From the NCBI RefSeq assembly GCF_003226535.1, contig NZ_QKOB01000001.1, positions 483,670 to 547,669 of the forward strand: a DNA stretch of 64,000 nucleotides. The letters run 5' to 3'. How positions within the stretch are numbered: position 1 is the first letter of the stretch; every line of letters starts with the position of its first letter. Shown in pieces: positions 1 to 7,858 of the stretch. The notes beneath the pieces were generated by a model. The model searched no databases, was not told the origin of the DNA, and saw nothing but the letters and a program-made list of their open reading frames with translations. The position numbers and the translations under genes were made by a program. Origin of the DNA: Meiothermus sp. Pnk-1 (lineage in GTDB: Bacteria; Deinococcota; Deinococci; Deinococcales; Thermaceae).

Positions 1-1225
1 CCGCCCACAACAGTGCATCGAAGAGGCCGTAGCTCACTAGCCGATCGAGGAGCATATTGTGCGCCCGATCTACACCGAAAGGAACCAGAACACTGGCGTT
101 TTTCTCCCCCTTGTACTCGGCAAAGTGAAAGAGAAGCCAGCGCGAGCGGATGGGGCGGCCTGGTTCCTGGTAGATTTCCACCCCCGTAGGGAGGTCGCGC
201 CAACCCAACTCGATTTGGTAGATACGGACTAGATTAGGGTCGTTAAGAGGAGGGTTGCGCATCTGGGCTAAGCGCAAGGCATCCGGCCCGCCCCCAAGCC
301 AAGGAGCTAAGGGGATTTCGCGCAGTTTTGCCATGGTGAGTTTCCAGATATATATTCGGCTTTGGCCGGTAGAAAAAGACCCAATATCGCGCCAGTCTTT
401 CAGGGGCGCAGGCAGCTCCCGGGCAGCTAGAGAGCTGGTTGCGAGCAGGAGGCTCATCAAGAAGACCTGTTTCGAACGTAGGGCAATGTTAAGGGCGATC
501 AGGACAAGCAGGATTCCCAGCAAGGTTGAACGATTGCTCCCGATGCCCAAGGCCATACCCAGCGGCACCAGCCCCAACAGTACCCAGCTACCCCGCTCCC
601 AGCTTAACCACAACCCGGCTATTGTGGCGGCCAGTAAGAACCCTGCTAGCATCCCGTAGTTACCGATAGTCCCTTCAAAGGGATGGTTTTGGGGTGCCAA
701 AAAGTAGATTAGGCGAGGAAGAGGATCTAGCTGATAGTAGGAGAGTATTACACTAATGGCTTCGATGATTCCGCTGATGAATACTCCCCAAAGGGCCAAA
801 GAGATGGCCTCCGGGCGGCGTCGCAGGAGGCAGTAGACGAAGAGCAACCACGACGCCAGGGCTGCTTGGTAGATGAGTCCATCCAGGCGACGGGAGGGTC
901 CCAGGAGTGTAAAGGCCCACTCATCTCGGGCGTTTAGGCTAGAGAGTCCCACCAACAGAAGGTGAATAAGCAGCAGTACCGGGAAGGCTTCTCGCCAGTA
1001 CTGCCGCAACCAACTCTTGACGCTCAGGAGGCCGACAACCCCGGCTAGAACTAAAAGCATCAGCTTAGGTAGCAGGATAAACAGCTCTTTAGAAGCACTG
1101 ATGGGGTCGTCAAAGGCCTTTACCGGCCAGAGCAGCGTGCCGGGGAGAAAGGCCAGAGGAAATAGTAGGGCAAAACCGCCTAGAAGCCAGGGGCCAAATC
1201 GCAGGGGATTAATCCTCAAGGGCAT
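1..1225 (-). CDS. O-antigen ligase/polymerase-like membrane protein, 3' end cut by the window edge
   Basis: The reading frame is open from the ATG at 1225 to base 1, so at least 408 residues are present and the C-terminus is missing. It is strongly hydrophobic with many membrane segments. A periplasmic-type loop with RAHNMLLDRL near the visible end matches the H-N-x-(L/F)-L region of Wzy_C O-antigen ligases and pilin-glycosylating ligases. The ATG overlaps the last 10 nt of the pseudopilin gene, so the two are probably translationally coupled. Its place beside pilin genes suggests transfer of a glycan to pilin or polymerisation of a surface glycan. The family is a motif-level call; the substrate is an inference. 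Confidence 0.7.
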   Translation of the reverse strand, partial: MPLRINPLRFGPWLLGGFALLFPLAFLPGTLLWPVKAFDDPISASKELFILLPKLMLLVLAGVVGLLSVKSWLRQYWREAFPVLLLIHLLLVGLSSLNARDEWAFTLLGPSRRLDGLIYQAALASWLLFVYCLLRRRPEAISLALWGVFISGIIEAISVILSYYQLDPLPRLIYFLAPQNHPFEGTIGNYGMLAGFLLAATIAGLWLSWERGSWVLLGLVPLGMALGIGSNRSTLLGILLVLIALNIALRSKQVFLMSLLLATSSLAARELPAPLKDWRDIGSFSTGQSRIYIWKLTMAKLREIPLAPWLGGGPDALRLAQMRNPPLNDPNLVRIYQIELGWRDLPTGVEIYQEPGRPIRSRWLLFHFAEYKGEKNASVLVPFGVDRAHNMLLDRLVSYGLFDALLWA

Positions 1226-1569
1226 GCCCCCAGACTAAGCCCTGCTGCTTCCACTCGCAGGGTGATCTGACCCGCCTGGCCCCAGGCGCAGAAGTTATCC
1301 GCGTCCCCACCGGCGTAGACGAAGTGGTACTCTGGTCGGGGAGGGCGCAGGCCACCATCCGTGAGTTCGCCGAGGTCCCGCGGGTAGCGGGCGTGGTCGG
1401 TGTGAAACACCAAGGCTACTCCCCGTGTTTCGTATAGGTACTGGCGAAGCGCTGCTTCACGAGCGCGGCTCCAAGCTTGGAAGCTATAAGTTACGAGAGC
1501 CACTGCCAGGGTTAGCAAGATACTTAGCACCAAGAGGATTTCTATGAGGGTAAATCCGTGCTTGCGCAT
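1216..1569 (-). CDS. Type IV pilin-like (pseudopilin) protein
   Basis: This 117-residue protein begins MRKHGFTLIEILLVLSILL, a class III prepilin signal: short basic leader, Gly before Phe at the prepilin peptidase site, Glu at mature +5, then a hydrophobic helix. An in-frame ATG 30 nt upstream lies across a terminator-like hairpin and is less likely. The C-terminal part resembles small minor pilins with a HTDHARYPRDLGELTDGG stretch (peptide-binding or processing regions of this kind are seen in GspG-like pilins). It sits between the major pilin-like gene upstream and the ligase-like gene downstream. A role as minor pilin of the type IV pilus or DNA-uptake machinery is inferred. Confidence 0.85.
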   Translation of the reverse strand: MRKHGFTLIEILLVLSILLTLAVALVTYSFQAWSRAREAALRQYLYETRGVALVFHTDHARYPRDLGELTDGGLRPPRPEYHFVYAGGDADNFCAWGQAGQITLRVEAAGLSLGACP

Positions 1570-1573
1570 AGGC

Positions 1574-1596
1574 AAAAAGGCGGGGGAGCCCCCGCC
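1574..1596 (-). terminator. Terminator-like hairpin between pilin and pseudopilin
   Basis: On the minus strand GGCGGGG and CCCCGCC flank a 4-nt loop and are followed directly by TTTTT. The hairpin ends only 4 nt before the pseudopilin ATG. It probably terminates most pilin transcripts and allows some read-through into the pseudopilin and ligase genes. Confidence 0.75.
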
Positions 1597-1620
1597 CAAA
1601 AGATGGTTTGGATGCCTCGC

Positions 1621-1989
1621 TTAGTTAGAGAGGACCAGCTGACCGTTGGAGCTGTCGTAGAAAGCTTTGCTCTTGGAGCCGTTAGAGAAGGTGACGGTGA
1701 CCTGGAAATCGGTGCTGTTGTTTAGCACTGCAACTGAGCAGCCCGTTACCACAGCGGGTTTGTTGATCGTCGAGGGGCAGCTGGTGGCGGTTACGGCTCC
1801 CGTGGTGGAGTCACGAGTGGCCTCAATTTCAGTGGCGACGTTCCTGGTGTAGGCAATGGCGGCGGTGTCGTTGGAACGTTTGCGGGCGTTGAGCAGGTTG
1901 GGGATCAGCACCGCGGCCAGGATGGCGATGATGGCGATGACGATCAGGAGCTCGATGAGGGTGAAGCCTTTGGTCTTGTTCTTGCGCAT
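1621..1989 (-). CDS. pilA: Type IV major pilin-like protein (PilA family)
   Basis: This 122-residue prepilin starts MRKNKTKGFTLIELLIVIAI. The Gly-Phe cleavage site and mature Glu5 are present, followed by the long N-terminal helix typical of type IVa pilins. The C-terminal part holds two cysteines (TSCPST, TGCSVA) suited to a pilin disulfide. The start at 1989 is supported by the purine-rich AAGGAAGGAAAG just upstream; a longer frame to 2091 would place extra residues before the leader. A strong hairpin follows the gene. It is probably the pilus or DNA-transformation subunit. Which Thermus pilin it corresponds to cannot be decided here. Confidence 0.9.
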   Translation of the reverse strand: MRKNKTKGFTLIELLIVIAIIAILAAVLIPNLLNARKRSNDTAAIAYTRNVATEIEATRDSTTGAVTATSCPSTINKPAVVTGCSVAVLNNSTDFQVTVTFSNGSKSKAFYDSSNGQLVLSN

Positions 1990-2238
1990 ACTTTCCTTCC
2001 TTCTAGGGGCCGCGCCATGTATATGGATATGGGCGCGGTATGGGTACTGCTGGCGAGAGGGCCTATTGCCGGTGTGACGACGAAAAGACAACGGCCTACG
2101 TCTACCATCCTAGGGTTCACCCGCCGGGGGGCTTGTGACGAATGCACCTAGGAGGGAGGAGGCGCAGGGGGGCAAGAGAGCAAGGGATACCGGGGAATGA
2201 AGCACTGCGCCTCCTTAGGCAAGAGTGTGCCGCGAAGG

Positions 2239-2267
2239 TTTAAACAAACTGTAAAAACGCATAAGAT
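2239..2267 (+). promoter_or_regulatory. Promoter for leaderless Uma2 gene
   Basis: TTTAAA (2239-2244) and TAAGAT (2262-2267) are separated by 17 bp. The ATG at 2274 begins 6 nt after the -10 box, so transcription should start at or next to the start codon. Confidence 0.75.
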
Positions 2268-2273
2268 GGGCCT

Positions 2274-2852
2274 ATGGGCGAAGCAGCCAAGCTGCTGGCA
2301 CGGCTCAGCTTCGAGGAGTACCTGGTCCTAGAGGAGCGCGCCCCCCGCAAGCACGAGCTGGTGGACGGGGTGATGTACGCCATGGCCGGGGCCAGCGACC
2401 GGCACAACCGCATCGTGGTCAACCTGGTGATGGCCCTGGGGCCCGCCGCCCGGCAGAGGGGCTGCGCCCTCTACGCCAGCGATATGAAGCTGCGGGTGGG
2501 CCGCGACACCAGCTACTACCCCGACCTCATGGTGCTCTGCCAGCCGGATGCCGGAGAGTACTACAAGGAGCGGCCTTGCCTGGTCGTCGAGGTGCTCTCG
2601 GCCAGCACCGAGGCCACCGACCGGCGGGAGAAGCTGGCCCATTACCGCCGCATCCCCAGCCTGGAGGCGTACTTGCTGGTGGACTCGAGGGTGCGCCGGG
2701 CGGAGGGGTACTACCGCCAGGGCGAGCAGTGGTTCTACACCGAGGCGGTGGGGGCGGGGGAGGTCCGCGTGCCCTGCTTGGAGGTGAAATTGGGCCTGGA
2801 GGAAATCTACCAGGGCTTGGATTTGCCGCAAGAGTGGCAGGAGGAGGGGTGA
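2274..2852 (+). CDS. Uma2 family (DUF820) putative restriction-like endonuclease, copy 1
   Basis: This 192-residue protein has the family signature: FEEYLVLEE with KHELVDGVMYAM near the N-terminus, a central SYYPDLMVL and LVVEVLSAST. The Asp and Glu of the PD-(D/E)xK-like core are therefore visible, followed by REKLAHYRRIPSLEAYLLVD. Uma2 proteins are abundant in cyanobacteria and Thermaceae and have no firmly established physiological role. Translation is probably leaderless. A paralogue overlaps its stop codon directly downstream, and the 3' halves of the two genes are nearly identical in sequence. Confidence 0.9.
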   Translation: MGEAAKLLARLSFEEYLVLEERAPRKHELVDGVMYAMAGASDRHNRIVVNLVMALGPAARQRGCALYASDMKLRVGRDTSYYPDLMVLCQPDAGEYYKERPCLVVEVLSASTEATDRREKLAHYRRIPSLEAYLLVDSRVRRAEGYYRQGEQWFYTEAVGAGEVRVPCLEVKLGLEEIYQGLDLPQEWQEEG

Positions 2853-3439
2853 GCGTGGGCGAAGCGGCCAAGGTGCTGACCCGGCTCGGCTTCGAGGAGT
2901 ACCTGGCGGCCGAGGAAAAAGCCAAGGTCAAGCACGAGCTGGTGGACGGGGTGATGTATGCGATGGCGGGGGCCAGCGACATTCATAACCGCATCTCGGG
3001 CAATATCTTTGCCCGGATTTGGGGAGGGACGCGGGGAAGCCCTTGTCGGGTCTACATGAGCGACATGAAGCTCAAGATCGACAACTGGCGCAGCTACTAC
3101 CCGGACGTGATGGTGGTGTGCGCCGACGACCCCCACCCCTACTACAAGGAGTCTCCCTGCCTGATCGTGGAGGTGCTCTCGGAGACTACCGAGGTGGTGG
3201 ACCGGCGGGAGAAGCTCGAGCACTACCGCCGCATCCCCAGCCTGGAGGCGTACTTGCTGGTGGACTCGAGGGTGCGCCGGGCAGAGGGGTACTACCGCCA
3301 GGGGGAGCAGTGGCTCTACACCGAGGTGGTGGGGGCGGGGGAGGTCCGCGTGCCCTGCCCTTCGCTACGCCTCTCGCTGGAGGAGATCTACGAAGGCATA
3401 GAGCTGCCCGACCGGCTTCCCGAGGATCCCGATGCTTGA
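2849..3439 (+). CDS. Uma2 family (DUF820) putative restriction-like endonuclease, copy 2
   Basis: This is a 196-residue paralogue of the preceding gene. It starts at GTG 2849 inside a GTGA overlap with the upstream stop, with AGGAGG at the right distance. A second GTG at 2855 aligns exactly with the Met of copy 1 and is the alternative. It keeps the same PD-(D/E)xK-like elements (SYYPDVMVV, LIVEVLSETTE). Residues about 45-75 differ strongly from copy 1 while the region from REKL to GEQW is almost the same. The promoter of the downstream tRNA overlaps its stop codon. Confidence 0.88.
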   Translation: MSVGEAAKVLTRLGFEEYLAAEEKAKVKHELVDGVMYAMAGASDIHNRISGNIFARIWGGTRGSPCRVYMSDMKLKIDNWRSYYPDVMVVCADDPHPYYKESPCLIVEVLSETTEVVDRREKLEHYRRIPSLEAYLLVDSRVRRAEGYYRQGEQWLYTEVVGAGEVRVPCPSLRLSLEEIYEGIELPDRLPEDPDA

Positions 3440-3464
3440 CAAGAGGGGCGCAGGCGGCTAGTAT
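3436..3464 (+). promoter_or_regulatory. Near-consensus sigma-70-type promoter of tRNA-Ala
   Basis: TTGACA (3436-3441) and TAGTAT (3459-3464) are 17 bp apart, and the tRNA begins 13 bp after the -10 box. The -35 box overlaps the TGA of the Uma2 gene. Confidence 0.88.
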
Positions 3465-3476
3465 TCTCTTTGCTCT

Positions 3477-3552
<76 letters not shown>

Positions 3553-3561
3553 GAAAATCTT

Positions 3562-3592
3562 CCCCGGCAGGGTTGCCGGGGAGCTTCTTTTT
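3562..3592 (+). terminator. Intrinsic terminator of tRNA-Ala
   Basis: CCCCGGCA and TGCCGGGG pair perfectly around a 4-nt loop and are followed by AGCTTCTTTTT. Confidence 0.9.
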
Positions 3593-3622
3593 ACCGGAGC
3601 CCGGTGCACGGGTAACTTGATT

Positions 3623-3659
3623 CGTCAGACGTCAGACGTCCTACGTCATACGTCGTACG
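3623..3659. repeat. Heptad repeats of CGTCNNA type (array A, left flank)
   Basis: Five successive 7-mers (CGTCAGA, CGTCAGA, CGTCCTA, CGTCATA, CGTCGTA) precede the hairpin units. The same kind of heptad flanks the array at 63768. Confidence 0.8.
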
Positions 3660-3660
3660 C

Positions 3661-3800
3661 AGGGGATCGGTCCCTCGGGTGTACGAGCTTTGCTCGTCCC
3701 GAAGGGGATCGTCCCCCGGGTGTACGGGCACCGCCCGTCCCGCTAGGGGATCGTCCCCTAGGTGTACAGCCATAGGCTGTCCCGAAGGGAATCTACCCCC
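3661..3800. repeat. Array A of 41-44 bp double-hairpin units (3 full units and a partial)
   Basis: Each unit reads AGGGGATCGTCCCC, then GGTGTAC, a variable short hairpin, then GTCCCGA. Units begin at 3661, 3703 and 3745, with a partial at 3786. The variable hairpins are GAGC-TTT-GCTC, GGGC-ACC-GCCC and AGCC-ATA-GGCT: sequences differ but pairing is kept. The conserved GGGGA-TCG-TCCCC part can form a second hairpin. Together with its flanks the array fills the gap between tRNA-Ala and the GGDEF-EAL gene. I see no gene in it. Confidence 0.9.
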
Positions 3801-3850
3801 GCGTTTAGCGTCTGGCGTTTTGCGTATTGCGTATGGCGTACGACGTACGA
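3801..3850. repeat. Heptad repeats of GCGTNNN type (array A, right flank)
   Basis: GCGTTTA, GCGTCTG, GCGTTTT, GCGTATT, GCGTATG, GCGTACG and ACGTACG follow each other. The first 33 bp are identical to 40228-40260, and a shorter match occurs at 61760. Confidence 0.8.
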
Positions 3851-3934
3851 CCCCCTAGATACATCTTTATAAGCCCTATTTACATCCCTCCGGCAAGATA
3901 GGAGGGAAGTGTTGATTGGTATGCCGCCAAGGTT

Positions 3935-5857
3935 ATGGATAGAACCAAATACTCCACGCGCATTTCTCGGGGAGTTTGGCGCAACCTGAACCGCCCAGTG
4001 CACCTTCCCCGTCTGAATCTACCCCAGCGCTTCACCCTGCTGGGGCTCGCGGTGACGTTGTTGCTGGCGGGGGGGTTTGGTTATTGGCTCAGCCAGCGGA
4101 TGGCCCAGGAGGCCCTACAGGATAGCGCCCGCGAGACCGCTGCGCTGGTGGCGGGTTGGGTGGGGGAGGTCTCGGCGCAGGATTTCCTGCCGGGTGAGCC
4201 GGCGTACCAAGCTTGGCGGAGGCGGCTGGAGGGGGTTGGCCGCTTGGGTGGGGTGGAGGTTCGGGTGTGGAGCCCCCAAGGGGCGCTGATCTACCCCGAC
4301 GATCCCCATCCGATCCAGCAGGACGGGGTCAGGCGAGCCCTGGCGGAAGGGGCGGTTTCGGCCAGGGTTACGGAGGGGCGGCTCGAGGTGGTCGTCCCGG
4401 TTCGGGTGGCGGCTCGGGTGGTGGGGGCGTACCAGGTCTACCGGCCCGTGGCCCCCCTCGAGGAGCGCGTCTCGCGGCTGCAAGCCTGGGCCTGGGGGGG
4501 GTCGCTGGGGGTGTTCGCCCTGGTGTTCATGAGCCTTTTCCCGTTGCTGCGCGGGGCCAGCCGCGAGATCCAGCGCATGGCCTACCATGACCCCCTCACC
4601 GGCCTGCCAGGCCGCCACCTCCTGCGCGAGATCGCCGAGGCTACCCTGGCCCGCACCCACCGCACAGGGATGGGGGTGGCCTTGGTGATCCTCGATCTGG
4701 ATCACTTCCAGGAGATCAACGACACGTGGGGGGCTCCTGCCGGAGACCTGTTGCTCAAGCGGGTAGGTGAACGCTTGCAAGCCGAGCTGCGGCCCGGGGA
4801 TGTGCTCTGCCGCTGGGGCGGGGACGAGTTCGCCCTGCTGGTCAGCGACGTCAACCTGAGCGGGGTGGCCGAGGTCGCCAAGCGGATCCTGCTGAGCTTC
4901 GGGGAGCCGTTCGAGCTGCCCGGGCACCGGCAAAGGGTCTACGTGCAAGCCAGCTTGGGGGTGGCGCTGTACCCCGAGGACGGGGCCAGCCTCGAGGAGC
5001 TGCTACGGGCCGCCAACGCGGCGTTGCGCCGGGCCAAGGAGGACGATTTAGGCGTTGCGTTTTACCGTACCGATCACGATCGCCACACCCAAGACCGGCT
5101 GGCCCTCCAGGCGGCGCTGCACCAGGCTTTCCAGGAAGACGACCTGACGCTGCACTACCAATCCATCCTGGACCTGAAGACCGGCGCCTTGGACCGGGCT
5201 GAGGCGCTATTGCGCTGGTACCGGGTGGGCGAGCTGGTCCTGCCCGGCGCGTTCATCCCTGTAGCCGAGGAGAGCGGATTGATCCAGAGCCTCGACCGCT
5301 TTGTGCTGCGGCGGGCCACCTCGGAGGCAGCCCGGCTGGGATTACAGGTCTCGGTCAACCTCTCTCCCAAAAGCCTGCACGCGCCCGAGGTGGTGGAGTG
5401 GGTGCGGCAAGCCCTGGCAGAGAGCGGGCTCGAGCCCGCCCGGCTATGGCTGGAGATCACCGCGCTGGGCTTTGGAAGGAGCCTGACCCCCGAGGAGGAG
5501 CAGATCATCGTCCACCTCGAGGCCCTGCGCGCTATGGGGGTGCGGATCGCTCTGGACGACTTTGGCCTTGGCCCTGCTTCGTTGGCTCGCCTAAAACACT
5601 TTCCGGTCGATCTGTTCAAAATTGCCCCGGACTTTGTCGCCGGGATCGGCAAAGACCCCCACGATGAGGCGATCCTTCGCTCGCTGATCGCGCTGGGGCA
5701 TGGCCTGGGCCTCAGGGTGTTGGCCGAGGGGGTAGAGACCACCGAGCAGATCGGCTGGCTGCGCGAGGCGGGCTGCGACCTGGCCCAGGGGTACGGGGTG
5801 GCGCGCCCGGTGCCGGTGGAGATCTTGCGGATGGCCCCGCTGTCGGGTTGGCTATGA
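3935..5857 (+). CDS. Membrane-bound GGDEF-EAL cyclic-di-GMP protein
   Basis: 640 residues. A membrane helix at about 33-51 and another near 186-206 enclose an external sensor-like segment. The GGDEF domain follows with an intact RWGGDEF at 295-299 and an RxxD inhibitory site (RPGD) just before it, so diguanylate cyclase activity is likely. The EAL domain keeps EAL (423-425), VNLSP, DDFG, an FK pair, AEGVET and LAQGY. The usual ExTE motif reads EITA and KID reads KIA, so phosphodiesterase activity may be weakened. It probably adjusts c-di-GMP in response to an envelope signal. It stands alone after the repeat array. Confidence 0.92.
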   Translation: MDRTKYSTRISRGVWRNLNRPVHLPRLNLPQRFTLLGLAVTLLLAGGFGYWLSQRMAQEALQDSARETAALVAGWVGEVSAQDFLPGEPAYQAWRRRLEGVGRLGGVEVRVWSPQGALIYPDDPHPIQQDGVRRALAEGAVSARVTEGRLEVVVPVRVAARVVGAYQVYRPVAPLEERVSRLQAWAWGGSLGVFALVFMSLFPLLRGASREIQRMAYHDPLTGLPGRHLLREIAEATLARTHRTGMGVALVILDLDHFQEINDTWGAPAGDLLLKRVGERLQAELRPGDVLCRWGGDEFALLVSDVNLSGVAEVAKRILLSFGEPFELPGHRQRVYVQASLGVALYPEDGASLEELLRAANAALRRAKEDDLGVAFYRTDHDRHTQDRLALQAALHQAFQEDDLTLHYQSILDLKTGALDRAEALLRWYRVGELVLPGAFIPVAEESGLIQSLDRFVLRRATSEAARLGLQVSVNLSPKSLHAPEVVEWVRQALAESGLEPARLWLEITALGFGRSLTPEEEQIIVHLEALRAMGVRIALDDFGLGPASLARLKHFPVDLFKIAPDFVAGIGKDPHDEAILRSLIALGHGLGLRVLAEGVETTEQIGWLREAGCDLAQGYGVARPVPVEILRMAPLSGWL

Positions 5858-5878
5858 GGGGTGCGTACAATACTTCCT

Positions 5879-7468
5879 ATGAACGTGCTCGAGTACACCC
5901 AGGCCCACCTCCCCGAGTTTTTGGCCGACCTGGAGGCTGTTATCCGCCTCGAGGCTCCTTCCCTCGACCTTCCCAGGCTGCAAAACGTGGCCGCCTGGAT
6001 CGCAGAACACTTCGCCCCTCTGGGCACCCTGAGCCGGGAAGAGACCCCAAATGGGCCGCTGCTTACCCTCCAGCGCCCAGGGCCAGGCTCTAAGGTGCTC
6101 CTGCTGTGCCATTTCGATACCGTGCACCCGGTGGGGGCCTTCGGCTGGAAGCTCGAGGGGGAGTGGGCTTTTGGCCCCGGGGTCTACGACATGAAAGGGG
6201 GCATCGTGCAGCTCTTGTGGACCTTGCGGGCGGCGGAAGCTCTGGGGCTCAGGCTGCCCGGCCTCGAGGTCTTGTTCACCCCCGACGAGGAGGTGGGTTC
6301 GCTGGCCTCCCGCGCGGCCATCGAGAGGGCGGCCCAGCGCAGTGACTGGGTGTTGGTGCTCGAGGCCCCTATGGGCAATGGCGACCTCAAGGTGGCCCGC
6401 AAGGGGGTGGGGCAGTATCGCCTCACCGCGCACGGCAAGGCCGCCCACCAGGGGGTCGAGCCGGAGAAGGGGGTCAACGCCATCGTGGAGCTGGCCCACC
6501 AGATCGCTCGGGTGGTGGCCTTGCAGGACTGGGAAAAAGGTACCACCCTGGGCCCCAACGTGGTGCAGGGGGGCACGGTGAGCAACGTGGTGCCCGACGA
6601 AGCCCAGGTGCTGATCGACCTGCGGGTCTGGCAGATGAGCGAGGCCGAACGCGTAGATAGCGCCCTTCGGGGGCTCGAGCCCCACCTGCCTGGGGCACGC
6701 CTGAGCCTCGAGGGGGGGATCAACCGCCCGCCGATGGAGCCCAGCGAGGCCTCCCTACAGCTGTTCGAGCGGGCTAGACGCATCGGTGCCCAGCTGGGGC
6801 TCCATCTGGGCGCGGGCCGGGTGGGGGGCGGGTCGGACGGGAACTTCACCGCCGCCCTGGGGGTTCCCACCCTGGACGGGCTGGGCCTCTTCGGGGCCGA
6901 CGCCCACCAGAAGACCGAGCGGGTGATGGTTTCGCAGATTCCCCAGCGGGTGGCGCTGCTGGCGGGCTTGCTGGACGAGTTGGCCGTCGTGAAGAAACTG
7001 AGCCCATCGGCGCAAAAAGTCCAAGACCTTTTACGCCAGCGCGGCTTCGGCCACCTCGAGGTCCTCGAGCACGACCGCTCCACCCACACTGCCCAGGAGG
7101 CCGCCGAGGCGGTTGGGGCCGCGGTAGGCCAGATCGTCAAATCCCTGATCTTCAAGGGGGTACACTCCGGCAAACCCTATCTGCTGCTGGTGAGCGGGCC
7201 TAACCGGGTACACGAGGCCAAGGTAGCGGAGGCCGTCGGGGAGCCCCTCGAGCGGGCCGACCCCGACTTTGTGCGGGAGGTGACCGGCTTTGCCATCGGG
7301 GGGGTTCCCCCGCTGGGGCACGCCACGCGGCTCGAGGCCCTCATCGACCCCGACCTGCTACAGTACGAACAGCTATGGGCCGCCGCCGGGACGCCCAAGG
7401 CGGTGTTTTGCCTCACCCCGGACGAGCTGCTGCGGCTCACCGGAGGCCGCCCCGTGCCGATGAAGTGA
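5879..7468 (+). CDS. M20 family metallopeptidase fused to a YbaK/EbsC aminoacyl-tRNA deacylase domain
   Basis: One uninterrupted frame of 529 residues. Residues 1 to about 365 are an M20 carboxypeptidase (glutamate carboxypeptidase-like): CHFDTVHP, GPGVYDMKGG, TPDEEVGS, a dimerisation domain, and a late His in GADAHQKTE. Residues about 380-529 match the YbaK/ProX editing fold (SPSAQKVQDLL, VGQIVKSLIFK, GGVPPLGH, AVFCLTPDEL), which hydrolyses misacylated tRNA such as Cys- or Ala-tRNA(Pro). TACAAT (5866-5871) lies 7 nt before the ATG at 5879, so I prefer this start over the GTG at 5861. The two activities have no obvious shared substrate. Confidence 0.88.
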   Translation: MNVLEYTQAHLPEFLADLEAVIRLEAPSLDLPRLQNVAAWIAEHFAPLGTLSREETPNGPLLTLQRPGPGSKVLLLCHFDTVHPVGAFGWKLEGEWAFGPGVYDMKGGIVQLLWTLRAAEALGLRLPGLEVLFTPDEEVGSLASRAAIERAAQRSDWVLVLEAPMGNGDLKVARKGVGQYRLTAHGKAAHQGVEPEKGVNAIVELAHQIARVVALQDWEKGTTLGPNVVQGGTVSNVVPDEAQVLIDLRVWQMSEAERVDSALRGLEPHLPGARLSLEGGINRPPMEPSEASLQLFERARRIGAQLGLHLGAGRVGGGSDGNFTAALGVPTLDGLGLFGADAHQKTERVMVSQIPQRVALLAGLLDELAVVKKLSPSAQKVQDLLRQRGFGHLEVLEHDRSTHTAQEAAEAVGAAVGQIVKSLIFKGVHSGKPYLLLVSGPNRVHEAKVAEAVGEPLERADPDFVREVTGFAIGGVPPLGHATRLEALIDPDLLQYEQLWAAAGTPKAVFCLTPDELLRLTGGRPVPMK

Positions 7469-7480
7469 CCTCGCCTGCTT

Positions 7481-7508
7481 TTGAAGGTGGGGCATGGGGG
7501 GTTAAGCT
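7481..7508 (+). promoter_or_regulatory. Promoter of the 97-aa hypothetical gene
   Basis: TTGAAG (7481-7486) and TAAGCT (7503-7508) are 16 bp apart. The ATG at 7517 follows the -10 box after 8 nt. Confidence 0.6.
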
Positions 7509-7516
7509 ATCCCCAA

Positions 7517-7810
7517 ATGTTCAGCTTTTTTCGCCGCGCCGATGAGCACCTCAAACCCCAGGGGCCTGGCGCCTTCTTGGTGCGGGTGCGCACCCGCAAG
7601 AGCGGGGAAATTGTCGAGCTACGGCTGACCAAGGGCGGGGAGATCTCTCCCGATGAGAACGGGTACTATGTGCGCAAGACCGTCATCGGCCCCAAGACCC
7701 TAGATCGGGCGGTGCTCGAGGTCTGGTTTGACCGGGGTTACCGCCCAACCCGCAAAAATGTGGAGGGCGGGGAACTGGTGCCGATCCGGGAGTGGGTTTC
7801 GGTAGAGTAG
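7517..7810 (+). CDS. Conserved hypothetical protein, 97 aa
   Basis: Begins MFSFFRRADEHLKP. The start is chosen because a -35/-10 pair places the transcript start next to this ATG; an upstream in-frame TTG at 7481 would overlap the -35 box. The protein is soluble, basic and rich in beta-prone stretches (AFLVRVRTRKSGEIVELRL, GYYVRKTVIG), without cysteines or membrane segments. I do not recognise a family. Its compositional match to neighbours and its own promoter argue that it is real. Confidence 0.75.
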   Translation: MFSFFRRADEHLKPQGPGAFLVRVRTRKSGEIVELRLTKGGEISPDENGYYVRKTVIGPKTLDRAVLEVWFDRGYRPTRKNVEGGELVPIREWVSVE

Positions 7811-7858
7811 AACAGCCTGGTAGGCTAGTGTATGGCAGCGCTATGACAGGAGGTGGCA

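Noticed and set aside
255..659. 134-codon plus-strand frame at the left end
   Set aside because: Antisense to the continuous ligase-like membrane protein frame, which has family motifs.
2274..3439. Tandem Uma2 genes as an insertion sequence
   Set aside because: No terminal inverted repeats, target duplication or transposase motif.
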